DNA of 64,000 bases from Callorhinus ursinus (GCF_003265705.1 NW_020312867.1:7034819-7098818), one strand, 5' to 3'; shown: positions 1-11,275, counted from the stretch's first letter. The notes: generated by a model not told the origin, from the letters alone. Made by a program: numbers and translations.

Positions 1-19
1 TACCAACCCATCAGAATAA

Positions 20-500
20 GCAAAAGTATTTTTTAATAATAATAACAAATACTGTGTGTTGAGTGTTTGCTCTGTGCCAAGTGCTATGTTTATGCCCTTT
101 GACATAATCATCTTGTTTGGTCCTCACAACTGTGTCAAGACAGGGAATCCTGAGGCGCCTGGGTGGCCCAGTCGTTAAGCATCTGCCTTCAGCTTGGGTC
201 ATGGTCCTGGGGTCCTGGGATCGAGCCCTGCATCAGGCTCCCTGCAGAGGGGGAAGCCTGCTTCTCCCTCCCCTGCTCCCCCTGCTTGTGTTTCCTCTCT
301 CACTGTCTCTCTCTCTCTCTCTGTCAAATAAATAAATAAATAAAATCTAAAAAAAAAAAGACAGGGAATCCAGAGCTTCCAGAGGCTCTATAACATGTCC
401 ACACTAACATACCTTATAAGAGGCAGATCTGGGTCTTGCACCCAGATGTATCTGGTGCCAAAGCCTACCCTCAAGCCACTGTGTCATTGCTTCTTTGCAG
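20..500 (-). repeat. MIR, split by the SINE at 151
   Basis: Left half GTTGAGTGTTTGCTCTGTGCCAAGTG and right half GGCAGATCTGGGTCTTG...CAAGCC read as one reverse-oriented MIR around the SINE. Confidence 0.7.
151..357 (+). mobile_element. CAN-SINE
   Basis: Full-length copy from GGCGCCTGGGTGG to the A tail. The duplication AAGACAGGGAATCC at 137-150 and 358-371 shows it landed in a MIR. Confidence 0.95.
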
Positions 501-514
501 GTCCAGACTGGCTT

Positions 515-610
515 ATTTTACCCTGAGTTCCTGGCACAGGGCCTGAGGTTGGGTAAGGGCTCAGCCAGCATCTGCTCAATGAACGTGAAGGGTTATTATT
601 AGATGCAGGT
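515..610 (+). repeat. MIR/L2 3' fragment
   Basis: CTGGCACAGGGCCTGAG...GCTCAATGAACG resembles the 3' end of MIR or L2. Confidence 0.4.
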
Positions 611-929
611 TAGGTGACAAAAATGTCTCTGTCCTTAAGGAAGCAAACTCATTTGCAGCAGGAGGAATAGACCCAAAACACTACAGACAAATTGTGCCAA
701 GTCTGTGGTGTAGTTTCCAGAAGTAGAAGAGGACAAACCCACTGGCTGCATCCCACAGGTGCCCTGGACCTCTTCCAAACCGGCCCACTTCCACCATCAG
801 CTATTCAGTTGATTACTCGGTCCCAAGGCCTCTACTCTCAGGCTGCATCATCAGTATGCACCTTCTCCTTTGCCAGGTGCATCGCCAACCCAGACCCTCT
901 TCTGTGCCAATAGTGGAAAGTGTCAGGAA

Positions 930-1050
930 GGGGAAAGATCACTAAAGGCTTGAATAATAACTTTCTTAGCATTGTAGCTTTGTGTAGTTCACACTGAGTC
1001 CTCAGTTTCCCCATCTGTAAAAGGAAGATAATAGTCATCCCTTAATGAAG
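930..1050 (+). repeat. MIR fragment
   Basis: CCTCAGTTTCCCCATCTGTA and the following ATAATAGTCATCCC match the MIR core. Confidence 0.65.
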
Positions 1051-1090
1051 ACAATAGCAATCTCTTTCTCATAAGCGTGCTGTGTTTTTT

Positions 1091-1114
1091 AGTATATGTG
1101 CTGCCGAAGTGAGC
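1091..1114 (-). repeat. Retroposed fragment of the U6 snRNA 5' end
   Basis: On the minus strand this matches U6 from about nt 3 to 26 (CTTCGGCAGCACATATACT core) with one C-to-T type difference. It is flanked by a 20-bp direct repeat (1071-1090 and 1115-1134, one mismatch), so it is an insertion, not a gene. There is no U6 promoter and most of U6 is missing. Confidence 0.85.
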
Positions 1115-1134
1115 ATAGGCGTGCTGTGTTTTTT

Positions 1135-1384
1135 CAGCCTGGATCACTCTTCTCTAGATCTGATCAGAGCTGTCGTCTTACCATTTAGGTCTCAACTTAA
1201 ATATCACCTCTCAAGAGGCCACGCATATTTACATGTTTACTGTCTGTCTCCTCCAGTAAGATCTAAGCGCCCAGAGTGTAGGGGTTTTGTCTCATTTTTT
1301 CCTTCCTCCCCAGCATCTAGCAGAGTGCTTGGCACATAGGAGACACTCAGCAAATATTTGTTGAATGAGTGAGTGAGTGAGTGA
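1135..1384 (+). repeat. L2 3' end
   Basis: TTAGGTCTCAACTTAAATATCACCTC and GAGTGCTTGGCACATAGGAG...TTGTTGAATGAGTGAGTGAG are the typical L2 3' end with a short (GAGT)n run. Confidence 0.8.
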
Positions 1385-1455
1385 CCCTGTAGCCCACCTA
1401 GCACAGTGCCTGACATAGTATGCTCAGTCAATGTTAGGCATCATTATTACCTGTT
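1385..1455 (+). repeat. MIR 3' fragment
   Basis: CTAGCACAGTGCCTGACATAG and GCTCAGTCAATGTTAGG match the MIR 3' end, directly after the L2. Confidence 0.5.
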
Positions 1456-2884
1456 AGGAAGATGTGGACCATTTGAAGGCTTTCAGTAGGTGGAAAGAAT
1501 GTGATGAAGGCAGCCTCAGTAGGTAAGAACCTCCCAGGCAGATCTGGAGGGTAGAAAGTGTATGATGCATTTGGGAGGCAGTGAGAAGGCAGACTGGCTG
1601 AGAAATGGTCTGGGTTGTCAGTAAAGCTGGTCAGGGAAAAGGGAGCAGTGACTGATGGTGGAGGCTTCAGGGCAGAGGGATGGCGATGGTTGACAGTACA
1701 GGTGGGGCCAATGAGGAGAGGCCCAACACTGGAGGGATGCAGCCAGGTCTCCAGTAACCCCTGGGAAAGAGAATCCCTTGCCAGCTGGGGCACAGCAGGC
1801 AGAACTGCAGGGAGATAAAAGCCAGAGGCACCTGCGACCTGTGGATCAGGTAGACTGCCCTGGTTGTTATTTTGGGGCTCTGGGCCAGGTGCAGATTCAA
1901 AGGCTTGATTGAAGCCTTTTGGCAACTCTTGTCTCAGCAGGGTAAACATCACCTGTCTCCTGCCACCTGTGGCAACAATGCCAGGAAGGTACCCTAGGCA
2001 GGCCCAAGGGGCCCGACTTTCCTGCTGCCCTCATGGAGCAAGAAGTACCCACCAGGAGAGGCCGCTCCTTTCCTGTCCTACAGCCCCCTTTCTGAAGGGC
2101 TCAGGTGGCGATTAGATACCTCCTGCCCAAGAGGGCCCTGTGGTTCTGGCCCATGGAAGGCAGGGGTAGGGCTTTGGGAGCCGTTGACAGCTGGGCCCAG
2201 CTGGGGGAAGGGGTCAGTTTGGGAGCAGGTGCAGATTTCAGGGAGGGCGGGGCCTGAAGGGAAGTAGGGATCTTGGTAGACTACAAAATTTCCCTCCCCA
2301 TCCCCCAGCCACAGCTGGCTTCTCTAGGAACCTGATGACCTAGTTACACTGCTTAGAATTTGTTAGCTTAACTTGCAGTTTAGGGCTGTACCAGTCTCTC
2401 CTCTCTGAGGCTTCTTGGGTCCAAAAGGTGTCCTGGCATTCCCCCAAGAGGGTTCCATGTGAAGGACATCAACCATATCACATGTACAGGCTTCTTGTCC
2501 AATCAGGCTTCTCCCTTCTTCCCTGATGTGCCCCCCACCTACCCAATCCCAGAAAAGACTGCCCTACCCCCACCTCTGCCTACTTCTGTCTCTCTCTCTC
2601 TGGGGGTTGATGGGTGGCAAATAGAGGTCACAAACTTCCCTGGAGGTTTAGCAGAGAGGGAGAGAACTCCTATTGCCCTAGAAATAGCTTTAGTATACAT
2701 ACCCATTTCCTCCTTACCTTCTCATCTGTGTGATGTTCAGACTTGATGGAAGGGGGTGAGGAAGAATCTTCTGGGGGCTCTGGAGGCTCCAGCCCTCCCA
2801 GGCAGTAGCTACTCCTGGTATTCCTGGTGTCTGCCTCTCCATGGCCTCCCTAGGACAAATTCCATCAGTTAAGAGTTAGGTACA

Positions 2885-3086
2885 TGGGGCGCCTGGGTGG
2901 CTCAGTTGGTTAAACCGCTGCCTTCAGCTCAGGTCATGATTGCAGAGTCCTGGGATCGAGCCCCACATCGGGCTCCCTGCTCATGCAGGAAGCCTGCTTC
3001 TCCCCTCTGTCTGCCGCTCCCCCTGCTTGTGCTCTCTCTCTCTCTCTCTGTGTCAAATAAATAAATAAAATCTTTAAAAAAAAAAA
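2885..3086 (+). mobile_element. CAN-SINE
   Basis: Full-length, with TSD AAGAGTTAGGTACA at 2871-2884 and 3087-3100. Confidence 0.95.
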
Positions 3087-3114
3087 AAGAGTTAGGTACA
3101 AAATTTGCCAAACC

Positions 3115-3430
3115 AATTATTGAATCCTACTTGCTCTATAGTTATCCTTGGACAAATTACTTAGTCTCCCCCAGCCTTAGTTTCCTCATCTATAAAAAAG
3201 AGATGATAATATATAGGACTTTTTTCTTCTTCTTCTTCCTTTTTTTTTTTTTTTTTTTGGTGTAAAAAGGTGGTTTTATTAAAGCTCGGGGACAGGACCT
3301 ATGGGCAGAAAATGTTGCCTGTAGTGCTTTTCTTGAAAGACTCTTGGGAGCATGAAAATAACTAGTAAGATACATGGAACACTTAGCATGGAGCCTAGCA
3401 TATTGTAATTACTCAGTATGACAGCTACTC
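3115..3430 (+). repeat. MIR, interrupted
   Basis: GACAAATTACTTAGTCTCCCC and CCTCATCTATAAAAAAG on the left and GGAACACTTAGCATGGAGCC on the right read as one MIR with an insertion at about 3230-3321. Confidence 0.6.
3230..3321 (-). repeat. Short polyadenylated retrocopy fragment
   Basis: On the minus strand GCTTTAATAAAACCACC is followed by a short spacer and a run of about 20 A, the layout of a cleaved polyadenylated RNA end. The flanks TAGGACTTTTTTCTT and TAGTGCTTTTCTT may be the target duplication. The source transcript was not identified; an old LTR transcript end is possible. Confidence 0.45.
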
Positions 3431-3639
3431 TTACTGCTATTGTTCAGTGTCTTCACAGGTGATCAAGTTGCTGTGATCACTATTGGAGCTACTCTCCAAG
3501 AGCAAACTTTTAGGCTGAGAGAGTATGTGGATATCCTTTGGAGATTATAGGATTCCTGAAGCTGAGGACTGTGGCCCATAACCTTGTCCTCCATGTCCTC
3601 CACAAGTGCCCCAAGTCATGCTTTGTATACAGTAAGTGT

Positions 3640-3815
3640 TGCCGACCCAGCATTTGGCAATAGGGCCTATTTTCTTCGATCTTTGCCAAGTGCCCCCAAG
3701 AAGGCAGGGACCTCCTCCTCTGCTTTATTTACTGCTGTGTCCCTAGAACCTGCCACAGAACCTGGAACATAGAAAGCACTCAGTCATTACTGTCAACTGA
3801 GTGGAAGGCTTAGTT
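3640..3815 (+). repeat. L2 3' fragment
   Basis: AAGGCAGGGACCTCC...GCTGTGTCCCTAGAACCTG...GAAAGCACTCAGTC is the L2 3' end. Confidence 0.65.
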
Positions 3816-3838
3816 GAATATTAAAATACATAGGATTT

Positions 3839-3942
3839 GGGGCGCTGTCTGGCTTAGTCTGTAGAGCATGTGACTCTTAATCTTGGGGTTGTAAGTTTGA
3901 ACCCCATGTTGGATGTAGAGATTACTTAAAAATAAAATCTTT
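3839..3942 (+). mobile_element. Short tRNA-related CAN-SINE
   Basis: GGGCGCTGTCTGGCTTAGTC, GGTTGTAAGTTTGAACCCC (B box) and ACTTAAAAATAAAATCTTT. It lacks the CT-rich part. Confidence 0.8.
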
Positions 3943-4175
3943 AGGGGTGCCTGGATGGCTCAGTCCGTTAAGCATCCGACTCTTGTTTTCGGCTCTGGTC
4001 ATGATCTCATGGTTGTGAGATCGAGCCCCACATCAGGCTGTGAGTTCAGCGCGTGGTCTACTTGAGATTCTTTCTCCCTCCCCCCTACTTCTCCCCCTGC
4101 TCGGTCTCTCTCTCTCTCAAATAAAATCTTTAAAAATATAAGAATAAAATCTTTAAAAAATAATAATAAATAAAG
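3943..4175 (+). mobile_element. CAN-SINE in the tail of the previous one
   Basis: GGGTGCCTGGATGGCTCAGT to a tail with a repeated AATAAAATCTTTAAAAA motif. It lies head to tail with the 3839 copy. Confidence 0.85.
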
Positions 4176-4440
4176 TACATAGGAGCACACCTAGCACATA
4201 GTAGGTGCATGACACGTGTTTGAATGATTAAACAAAATACTGTGAGGACTCTGAGTTTTTCCAGGATGGCTCCACTCCTTGTTTGCTGTGTGGCCATAAG
4301 CCTCTTGCCCAAGCTCTGCCTATTGCCTCATCTGTTATAGAAAGATAACACCCGCCTTGCCTCCCTCATGGGCTAGCTGTGAGACTCCGGGAGATGATAG
4401 ATGAAAAAGCACTTTGAGAACTATAAATATTTGGTTTTGT
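4176..4440 (+). repeat. L2 tail fragment followed by MIR
   Basis: CTAGCACATAGTAGGTGCATG resembles an L2/MIR end. GCTGTGTGGCCATAAGCC...TGCCTCATCTGTTATAG...CACTTTGAG is a MIR. Confidence 0.55.
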
Positions 4441-4482
4441 TGTTGCTCCTTGACTGAGGTCACAGCCATAGCTATGTCATTT

Positions 4483-4506
4483 CATTCGTTCATTCATTCA
4501 TTCAAC
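4483..4506 (+). repeat. (TTCA)n short tandem repeat
   Basis: TTCATTCGTTCATTCATTCA, common at L2 ends. Confidence 0.6.
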
Positions 4507-4545
4507 CAACGTTTTTTGAATGGAAACAATAGGTAGCTCTCTCTT

Positions 4546-4733
4546 TTTTTTTTTTTAAGATTTTATTTATTTATTAGAATGAGAGATAGAGAGCACGAGA
4601 GGGAAGAGGGTTAGAGGGAGAAGCAGACTCCCTGCAGAGCAGGGAGCCCAATGTGGGACTCGATCCCGGGACTCCAGGATCATGACCTGAGCCGAAGGCA
4701 GTCGCCCAACCAACTGAGCCACCCAGGCGCCCC
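4546..4733 (-). mobile_element. CAN-SINE
   Basis: Reverse copy. TSD TAGGTAGCTCTCTCTT at 4530-4545 and 4734-4749. Confidence 0.95.
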
Positions 4734-5784
4734 TAGGTAGCTCTCTCTTATCTGCCTTCATGAAATTGGACAGTTACTTTAGTTTTTTAAGTCTGAACAT
4801 CTATCAAATGGAAATAATATTCTTTTCACAGGATTGTTGGGAGAAAGACTAAAGTAAGGTACTCTGAGCTTATTGAAGCTGAAAACTGTCTCATTGGCTG
4901 TTATCAACTACTATTCGGCCTAGCACTTGGTGGCCGAGTGTTTAGCGACATTAAGCCATTGCAGACAAGGCCAGAATTCTGAGTGTGATTCAAATGGGAA
5001 ATAGAAATTAGTATTAACTCCCAACCTCAGGATGTCCTCACCTGCCTAGGTTGGACTGCTGAGTGGGAACTCTGACCCAGCCAGGATCAGTGCTGCTTAA
5101 ACATAAAACTGTGAGGCACAGCAGGCCTCACCCCATGTTCACCTCTGATTCAGAACAAGAACAACCACCCCTTGTTCTACCCACTCTCCGTCTGCTACTC
5201 AGCTAGAAAAATTTCCCTTTGCTTACAGCACCCACATTCATATGGAACCCTAGGGGTTACCATATCAAAGAAATCTTCAGGGAGTCATCAGAAATGTCCC
5301 TTAGGGTCAAGGGAGGGAGCCCAAGTCTAAGGCTCAGGGTCTCCTGGGACCGGATCAGGCAGCAGGTGCAGGCCTGAGGCCCCAGGCTGGCGGCTAAGTG
5401 ACGAAACTGAGAGATGTGTAGGGCCAGACAAGAAGTCAACCCAGAGGAAACTGCCTGCCTGTCCATGCAGGTGTCTGGGCACCTGGGGGCAGTTTCTGGT
5501 CTGATTTAGTGGTGGAAGTTGGCATTCCAAATTAGTACCCCAAGCCTCAGTGAGGGAAACCCATGGAACTCCGGATCAAAGCCTGTTATTGGTACTCCGG
5601 TCAGTACCTTTGAACCCCTAGCAGCCTCCTTCCAGTTGAAAGAAGTCCTTACTCTGGGCTCCACAGCACTCCTACTGGAAGATTTCCAGAGACAATGGAA
5701 TAATAGTCATAGCTCCCTTTATGGGGCCCCTGCTGTGGGTTGAGCACTGTGGTGGGGGCTTTTTAAGAAAATGAGATCATTTTG

Positions 5785-5980
5785 TTATTGGGAGTATGGG
5801 TTATGGAGTCAGACAGAGCTGAGTTTGAATCTGGGTGCCATAATGTACCAGCTTTGTCATCTTGGGCACCTTTCCCCCCTTCTCTGAGCCTCTGAAAAAT
5901 GGAGACAGTAATATGTGCCTCAAAGGGTTTTCTCATACATGTGAGACTCAGCACAGATGTTAGAGTAACTTCAACAATAG
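5785..5980 (+). repeat. MIR
   Basis: TTATGGAGTCAGACAGAGCTG, TGAATCTGGGTGCC and TCTGAGCCTCTGAAAAATGG follow the MIR consensus. Confidence 0.8.
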
Positions 5981-5984
5981 TTAA

Positions 5985-6235
5985 CATTTCTTGTGCAGTT
6001 ACACTTAAGTGTTTCACATTATTAATTCTTTGAATTCTCAAAACAGTACTATTGAGGTAGGTACTCTTATTATTCTCCTTTTACAGAGGAGAAAAGTGAG
6101 GCATAAGGAAGTTTAAGGGATTTGCCCAAAGATGCACAGCTACTAAGTGGTAAAGGCATGATTTGAACCCAGGCCTGCTGGCTCCAAAGCCCCCATGTTC
6201 TACCACTGCATGAGGGCCCTGTAAATGTTGCTGCT
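5985..6235 (-). repeat. MIR
   Basis: GAGGTAGGTACTCTTATTATTC, TTTGCCCAAAGATGCACAGC and TTTGAACCCAGGCCTGCTGG are reverse MIR. It lies back to back with the MIR at 5785. Confidence 0.85.
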
Positions 6236-6254
6236 GTTACCTTGTATCCAACAT

Positions 6255-6390
6255 TGTAGCTGTCTCTGGTTTTTGGTCTATCTACTGAATTCTGAGCTCA
6301 GTGAAGGCAAGAAACCCATCTTAATCACCTTGCATCCCCGAAGACCAACATAGTACTCATTAATATTTGCTTAATGGCTAAGAATATTCC
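6255..6390 (+). repeat. L2 3' fragment
   Basis: TCTGAGCTCAGTGAAGGCAAG and the following text resemble the L2 3' end. Confidence 0.55.
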
Positions 6391-6805
6391 CTGTCTTCAT
6401 TAATCAATCAGTAGCTCTTTATCGACCATTTCCTGTAGAGTAGATTTGAGCTAAATCCTGGGAGGAATGCAAAGTACAACTGTGCCTCTGTAAACGGAAG
6501 ACTGGGTGTGTGTATGGTTGGGGGGGGAGGCATTCCAGAGCTCTGTGTCATTGGCAGAAACTTCCACACAGGAGGCAGAAACAATACAGGTGGCTTGGGG
6601 ATGTTTTCCAAGCTGGGATTCCCACCCCTCCCTCACTGGGCCACTCCCTCCATCTCCTGCAGAACAAGGTGGCACAGATTCCCTACTCCTGCCCTAGGCA
6701 GAAACCACTCCTCTTTGCGCCCTCTCGAGTGAAGAAGGTGCATCTTTCTTGCCCTTGCAACCAGTTTATGGGAGCCTAGAATGACAGGGAAAGAATCAGA
6801 AGTTT

Positions 6806-6992
6806 CGGGGTGCCTGGGTGGCTCGGTTGAGCGACTGCCTTCGGCTCAGGTCATGATCCTGGAGTCCCTGGATCGAGTCCCGCATCGGGTTCCCTCCTCA
6901 GCGGGGAGTCTGCTTCTCCCTCTGACCCTCCCCCCCTCATGTGCTCTCTCTCTCTCTCAAATAAATAAATAAAATAAAATCTTAAAAAAGAA
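6806..6992 (+). mobile_element. CAN-SINE
   Basis: TSD AAAGAATCAGAAGTTT at 6790-6805 and 6993-7008, perfect. Confidence 0.95.
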
Positions 6993-7087
6993 AAAGAATC
7001 AGAAGTTTGGAGCTGGGAAGGGACCTTAAAAAAATCACTACTGCCCTAGCACTGCAGCCAGAGTGGTCTTTTAAAAACCAGGTTCAG

Positions 7088-7293
7088 GGGGCGCCTGGGT
7101 GGCTCAGTTGCTTAAGCGTCTGCCTTCGGCTCAGGTCATGATCCAGGAGTCCTGGGATCGAACGCTGCATCCAGCTCCCTGCTTAGCAGGGAGCCTGCTT
7201 CCCCCTCTCCTCCCCACGCGTTCTCTCTCTGTCTCTGTTGCTATCTCTGTCTCTCTCAAATAAATAAATAAAATCTTTTTAAAAAAGTAAAAT
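7088..7293 (+). mobile_element. CAN-SINE at the edge of an L2
   Basis: TSD AAAAACCAGGTTCAG at 7073-7087 and 7294-7308, perfect. Confidence 0.95.
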
Positions 7294-7990
7294 AAAAACC
7301 AGGTTCAGATCTTAGCACATTCTTGCTTACAGCCCCCCATCCACTTTGAATAAAACCCAGAGTCCTTACCAAATCCTCTAAGGCCTGCATGATCCGGTCC
7401 TGGCTGCCTGTCCATCCTCCATCCACTCCACCACTCCCTCTCTATACTCTGGCCACAGGGGCTTCTGCTCTCCCTGGTTCCTGTGACACTTGTCCCTGCC
7501 TGAGGGCCTTTGTATTTGCTGTTCCCACTACCTAGAATGCTCTGCCCTGCTGTATGCCTTGCAGGTTCTTTCCCTTGACTCAGCTCCCAGGTCACCTCCT
7601 CTGAGAGGTTCTCTTTGACCTTTAGTCTAAAGTAGCTGAGCTGCTTTTATTTATTTATTTATTTATTTTTATTTTATTATGTTATTTTAGTCACCATACA
7701 TTACATCATTAGTTTTTGACATAGTGTTCCATGCTTCATTGTTTGCGTATAACACCCAGTTGAGTTACTTCTAAATCATTCTCTAGTGTTTTACCTGCTT
7801 GTATTTTTTGTCATAGCACTGACCTCTATCTGACATTTTCCTTTTGTGTGTTTACTTGGTTTTTGTCTGTCTCCTCTCCTGGAATACAAGCCTCATGATT
7901 ATAAAGACTTTGGTTTGTTCATCATTTTATCTGTAGTTCCTAAAATTGTTCCTTGCAGGTAGTAAACATTCAACGATGATTTTGGAATGA
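7294..7990 (+). repeat. L2, split by an L1 insertion
   Basis: CTGCATGATCCGGTCC, GCCTGAGGGCCTTTGTATTTG and CAGGTCACCTCCTCTGAGAGG, then after the L1 GTCTGTCTCCTCTCCTGG and AGTAAACATTCAACGATG: one L2 3' region on either side of 7645-7765. Confidence 0.85.
7645..7765 (-). mobile_element. Truncated carnivore L1 3' end
   Basis: TTATTTATTTATTTA then GTCACCATACATTACATCAT and ATGCTTCATTGTTTGCG is the reverse of the carnivore L1 3' end also seen at 19088. Confidence 0.8.
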
Positions 7991-8029
7991 AGGATTGAAT
8001 AAATGAACAAACCTGAGATACTGTTTTCA

Positions 8030-8205
8030 TTTTACACATGAAAAAACTGAGGCCCAGAGAAGTGAAGCCATTAAGAATTGAGAGGGTTGTTTCAACTCAC
8101 TTTTTGAATGGTCACTAAGTGCCAAGCACTATATTCAGTGATTTATTTGCATTATTTTTGTCACTTATCTTTAATTGTTATAATGAGTTGTTTGGAACAC
8201 CATTT
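8030..8205 (-). repeat. MIR fragments
   Basis: CATTTTACACATGAAAAAACTG AGGCCCAGAG and CACTAAGTGCCAAGCAC are reverse MIR pieces. Confidence 0.6.
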
Positions 8206-8522
8206 TTTGTATACCCTTACAGCATTTAAAAGAAAACTAGACCAACTCTTATTTTTTATTGGAACCTCATTCTGTTCTACAAAGAGTTGGAGGCAACTTA
8301 TGAAAATTCATGTAACTAGAAGGATTTAGCTGGGGGCGTCAGGTGAAAGAAAAGTATGGGTAAGAAAACAAGAGCCAGAACTAAAATAAGTCCACAGAAA
8401 TGGATACATGAGTCACTTTGAACTGAGCAAAGTTTTTCTACTGTTGTTATGATTGATAAGTAAAGTATGCCCAGATTCTTGAAATGTTTTTTTGTTTCTT
8501 TTTTTTTTTAAATCCAACCACA

Positions 8523-8634
8523 GGGTACCCGGCTGGCCCAGTTGGTGGAGCATGCGGCTCTTGATCTTGGGGTTGTGAGTTCAAGCCCCACTTTGGGGGT
8601 GGAGCCTACTTAAAATAATAATGATAATAAAATA
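8523..8634 (+). mobile_element. Short tRNA-related CAN-SINE
   Basis: GGTACCCGGCTGGCCCAGTTGG with B box GTTGTGAGTTCAAGCCCC. TSD AAATCCAACCACA near 8510-8522 repeats at about 8635-8647. Confidence 0.85.
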
Positions 8635-9429
8635 AAATCCAAGCACACACATGACCTTGGGATTGTCCCAGACTGCATATAATAGTCCAGGATTTGTTGG
8701 CTCCCTCACCACCTCATCAGCTGGGCTCCTGGACTGAGACAGCATGATCTCTTCTTTCTCATTTACCAAAAGAGCCAGTCCAGTAGGGAGGAGCCTGGCT
8801 CTTGTCCCAACCCCTCAGTGGACCCAGCCAACTTTGTTTCAAAGAGCCTTTTCCCCAGAAGATTTATTAACTGAGATATTGCCACTGAAGACCCAGTTCT
8901 TCTCTCAAGACACTTTGAACAGAATTAGAGAGAGACGACATAATGTACATGAAAAGAGATCTTGTGAAACCCACCAATAAGTGCTAACTGCCAAATAAGA
9001 GAAGCACGTCACAGCAGAGGGACCATTAGAGCTGGAGCTTAGCGTAGTCAGGGAAAAAGAGGGCTGGTGCTCCCAGCAAGGGGTCCATGTTAGCTAAGAT
9101 GTGCCAGCTGGGATGGACTCTAAAAAAGAGACCCATAAGCAGTAGTAATCCAGTTTGGATATGCGTGGAAGGGCCCCTCTTGGGTGATAAAGCCAGAAAG
9201 GTCAGCTGGAGCCAGGTCTGTGGGAGCTGCAGATGCCAAGGAAAGACTCCGAGGCCCTCGGCAGCCCTGGTATCCCAATAGATGAGTCATTGCCCGGCAT
9301 TGATGCCCGTCCTGACTGCCTGTCAGTCCACGGATTCCCAGGTAGCAGTGCCAGCGTCTGAAATGGGAGCCAGGACCTTGAACTGACAGTGAACAGAAGA
9401 GTAAGTGTGGGGCATTTGTCACTTCAGAC

Positions 9430-9800
9430 TTTGGCCATCCCACGTGCATTCATTCATTTTGGTGATTCAGCAGATGTTTATTGGGCATCATTTAACATGC
9501 CAAGGCCTTGTGTTAAGTGCTGGGGGTGTGGTGATGAACAAGGCAGTCAAGGACCCTGCTGTCACAGAACTCTTATATTTGTGGGAAAGATAGCTAGCCT
9601 GAAAAACAAACAAATAAGATGATTTCAAATAGAAGGTTAAACAATGTAAAGAAAATGAAACTGAGTAATGGAGTATCTAGGGAAGCAACTTTATATAGGG
9701 AGGTCAAGGAAAGCCTCTCCAAGGAGGTGACATTTGACCTGAGAGTAGATTAAGGAGAAAGAGCCAGCCTGGGAAGATTTGAAGCAAAGATTTTGCAAAC
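9430..9800 (-). repeat. L2
   Basis: ATTCATTCATTTTGGTGATTCAG, GTTAAGTGCTGGGGGTGTGG and CCAAGGAGGTGACATTTGACC are reverse L2. Confidence 0.7.
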
Positions 9801-9954
9801 AGAAAAGACAGGGTTGAACTTGGCTTGTCCAAGCTTTGGGCCAAAGATACTCAGCTCTGACACTGGCAAGCCAGCCTGGGCCTTTGTTTCCCTTAGAAAT
9901 GTTAGAGATGAAGATGATCTTTACATCTTTACACCTCCCTCACAGAGATCCAAA

Positions 9955-10215
9955 GGGAATAATGGTAACTGCCATTTACTGGAGCACGTAGCCCATGTCG
10001 AGTACGCTATGCGTTTTCTCATTTCATTCTCCCACCCAGCCTGTGTGGTAAGTGGTCTAAGTGGTCTGTTGGCTCCAGTTTCTTTTCCAGTGAGGAAACA
10101 AGTTTGGAGTGGTGAAGTTCTGTGCCCAGGATCCTGCAGCTTGTATACAGGAGAACCTGGATTCACATCCAGATTGGTCTGGCTCTAAAACCAGAATTCT
10201 TTCCATTGCCCCACC
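9955..10215 (-). repeat. MIR
   Basis: CATTTACTGGAGCACGTAGCC...GTGAGGAAACAAG...GAACCTGGATTCACATCC is reverse MIR. Confidence 0.75.
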
Positions 10216-11094
10216 TTTGGAATAAATGAAGCATTGTTAGTTCAAGATGTACAGAAAGCTGCTTAGCAAAAGGAGAGTTGGGGAAGCATCTTGGGATAAG
10301 GGTCTTGAAAGATGCCAGTTATCCTTGCCAACTGAGAGGACTGTCTTTGCTCGTCTTCAGGAGGATGCCCCCAGAGCCTGGGGTTACTGCTGGCCTTTGC
10401 CAGAGGCATGTTCGGACTTACCCAGCTGAGTATCCCCCAGTTTCCTGCTTATACCATCTCAGCTGCTGGTCAGGAGGTTTGGGAAGGTGACATCATCTAG
10501 CTGAATCAGCTGCTGCTTCTAGACACATTAACAGGAACTGAAAGTCATTGCCCCTTCCTTTCGGCTCTGCAAGTCTCAGAACAAGCCTGGAGTACAGGTA
10601 TTCTGCCTGTCCGCAGGGGGTTGGCTGGAACAGTGATCCCCACTTTTAGAGAGCTGGAAAGCTCATTTTCTTGGAGAAAGCTGTTCTGAAAGCTTCTCAA
10701 GCGAAAGGATCAGAGTGCCCTTGAGGAATAGCGGAATTCACAGGAGAGCCCCGGTGCCTCACTTCCACCTTCATTCAGCCATGTGACCTCAGCAAGAACT
10801 CCTGACCCTTGTGATCTCTTTTGCTTAAGTCCGAGGCCCAGGCCCAGCATTATAGGATAGGTAAACAAAAATGTTATTTGTGGACTTTGGCCTTACAGCA
10901 TTTAGTCTCTGGTCAAGGGGACAAAAAACTTAGATTTCTATGCGGAGCATCCACCACACTATGCTCTATTGGATACCAGCCTCCGCCCTTTGACCCAGTG
11001 ACTGTAAAGGAAAAAAATAAGTGAAATACATTTAAAAAAGAAAGAAAATCAGAAGAAAGTAATAAAAAGATGGCTCAGTGCCAGGTGAGTAGGA

Positions 11095-11275
11095 CAACAG
11101 ATGGCTTATTTGCTCTATGACTTTGCTTCTCTCAGCTTCACTGTTTTCATGTGTAAAACGGATTTCACCAGGGTGATGGCTCCTTGGGTCATTAGAATAT
11201 TACCAAACACATGTAGAGCATTCAGCAGTGCACCCAGCACCCAGGGAGTGTTCAATAAATGGTAGCCCTGCAGAT
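11095..11275 (+). repeat. MIR
   Basis: CTATGACTTTGCTTCTCTCAG...CATGTGTAAAACGG...TTCAATAAATGGTAG. Confidence 0.6.

Noticed and set aside
1091..1114. A functional U6 snRNA gene
   Set aside because: Only about 24-28 of about 106 bases are present and no PSE or TATA promoter precedes them.
1434..1952. 172-codon minus-strand open frame in the BCL2L1 intron
   Set aside because: Starts in a MIR end and shows no domain or exon signals.
3839..3942. tRNA genes suggested by A/B-box words in many SINEs
   Set aside because: These are tRNA-derived SINE heads with degenerate stems and A-rich tails, not functional tRNAs.
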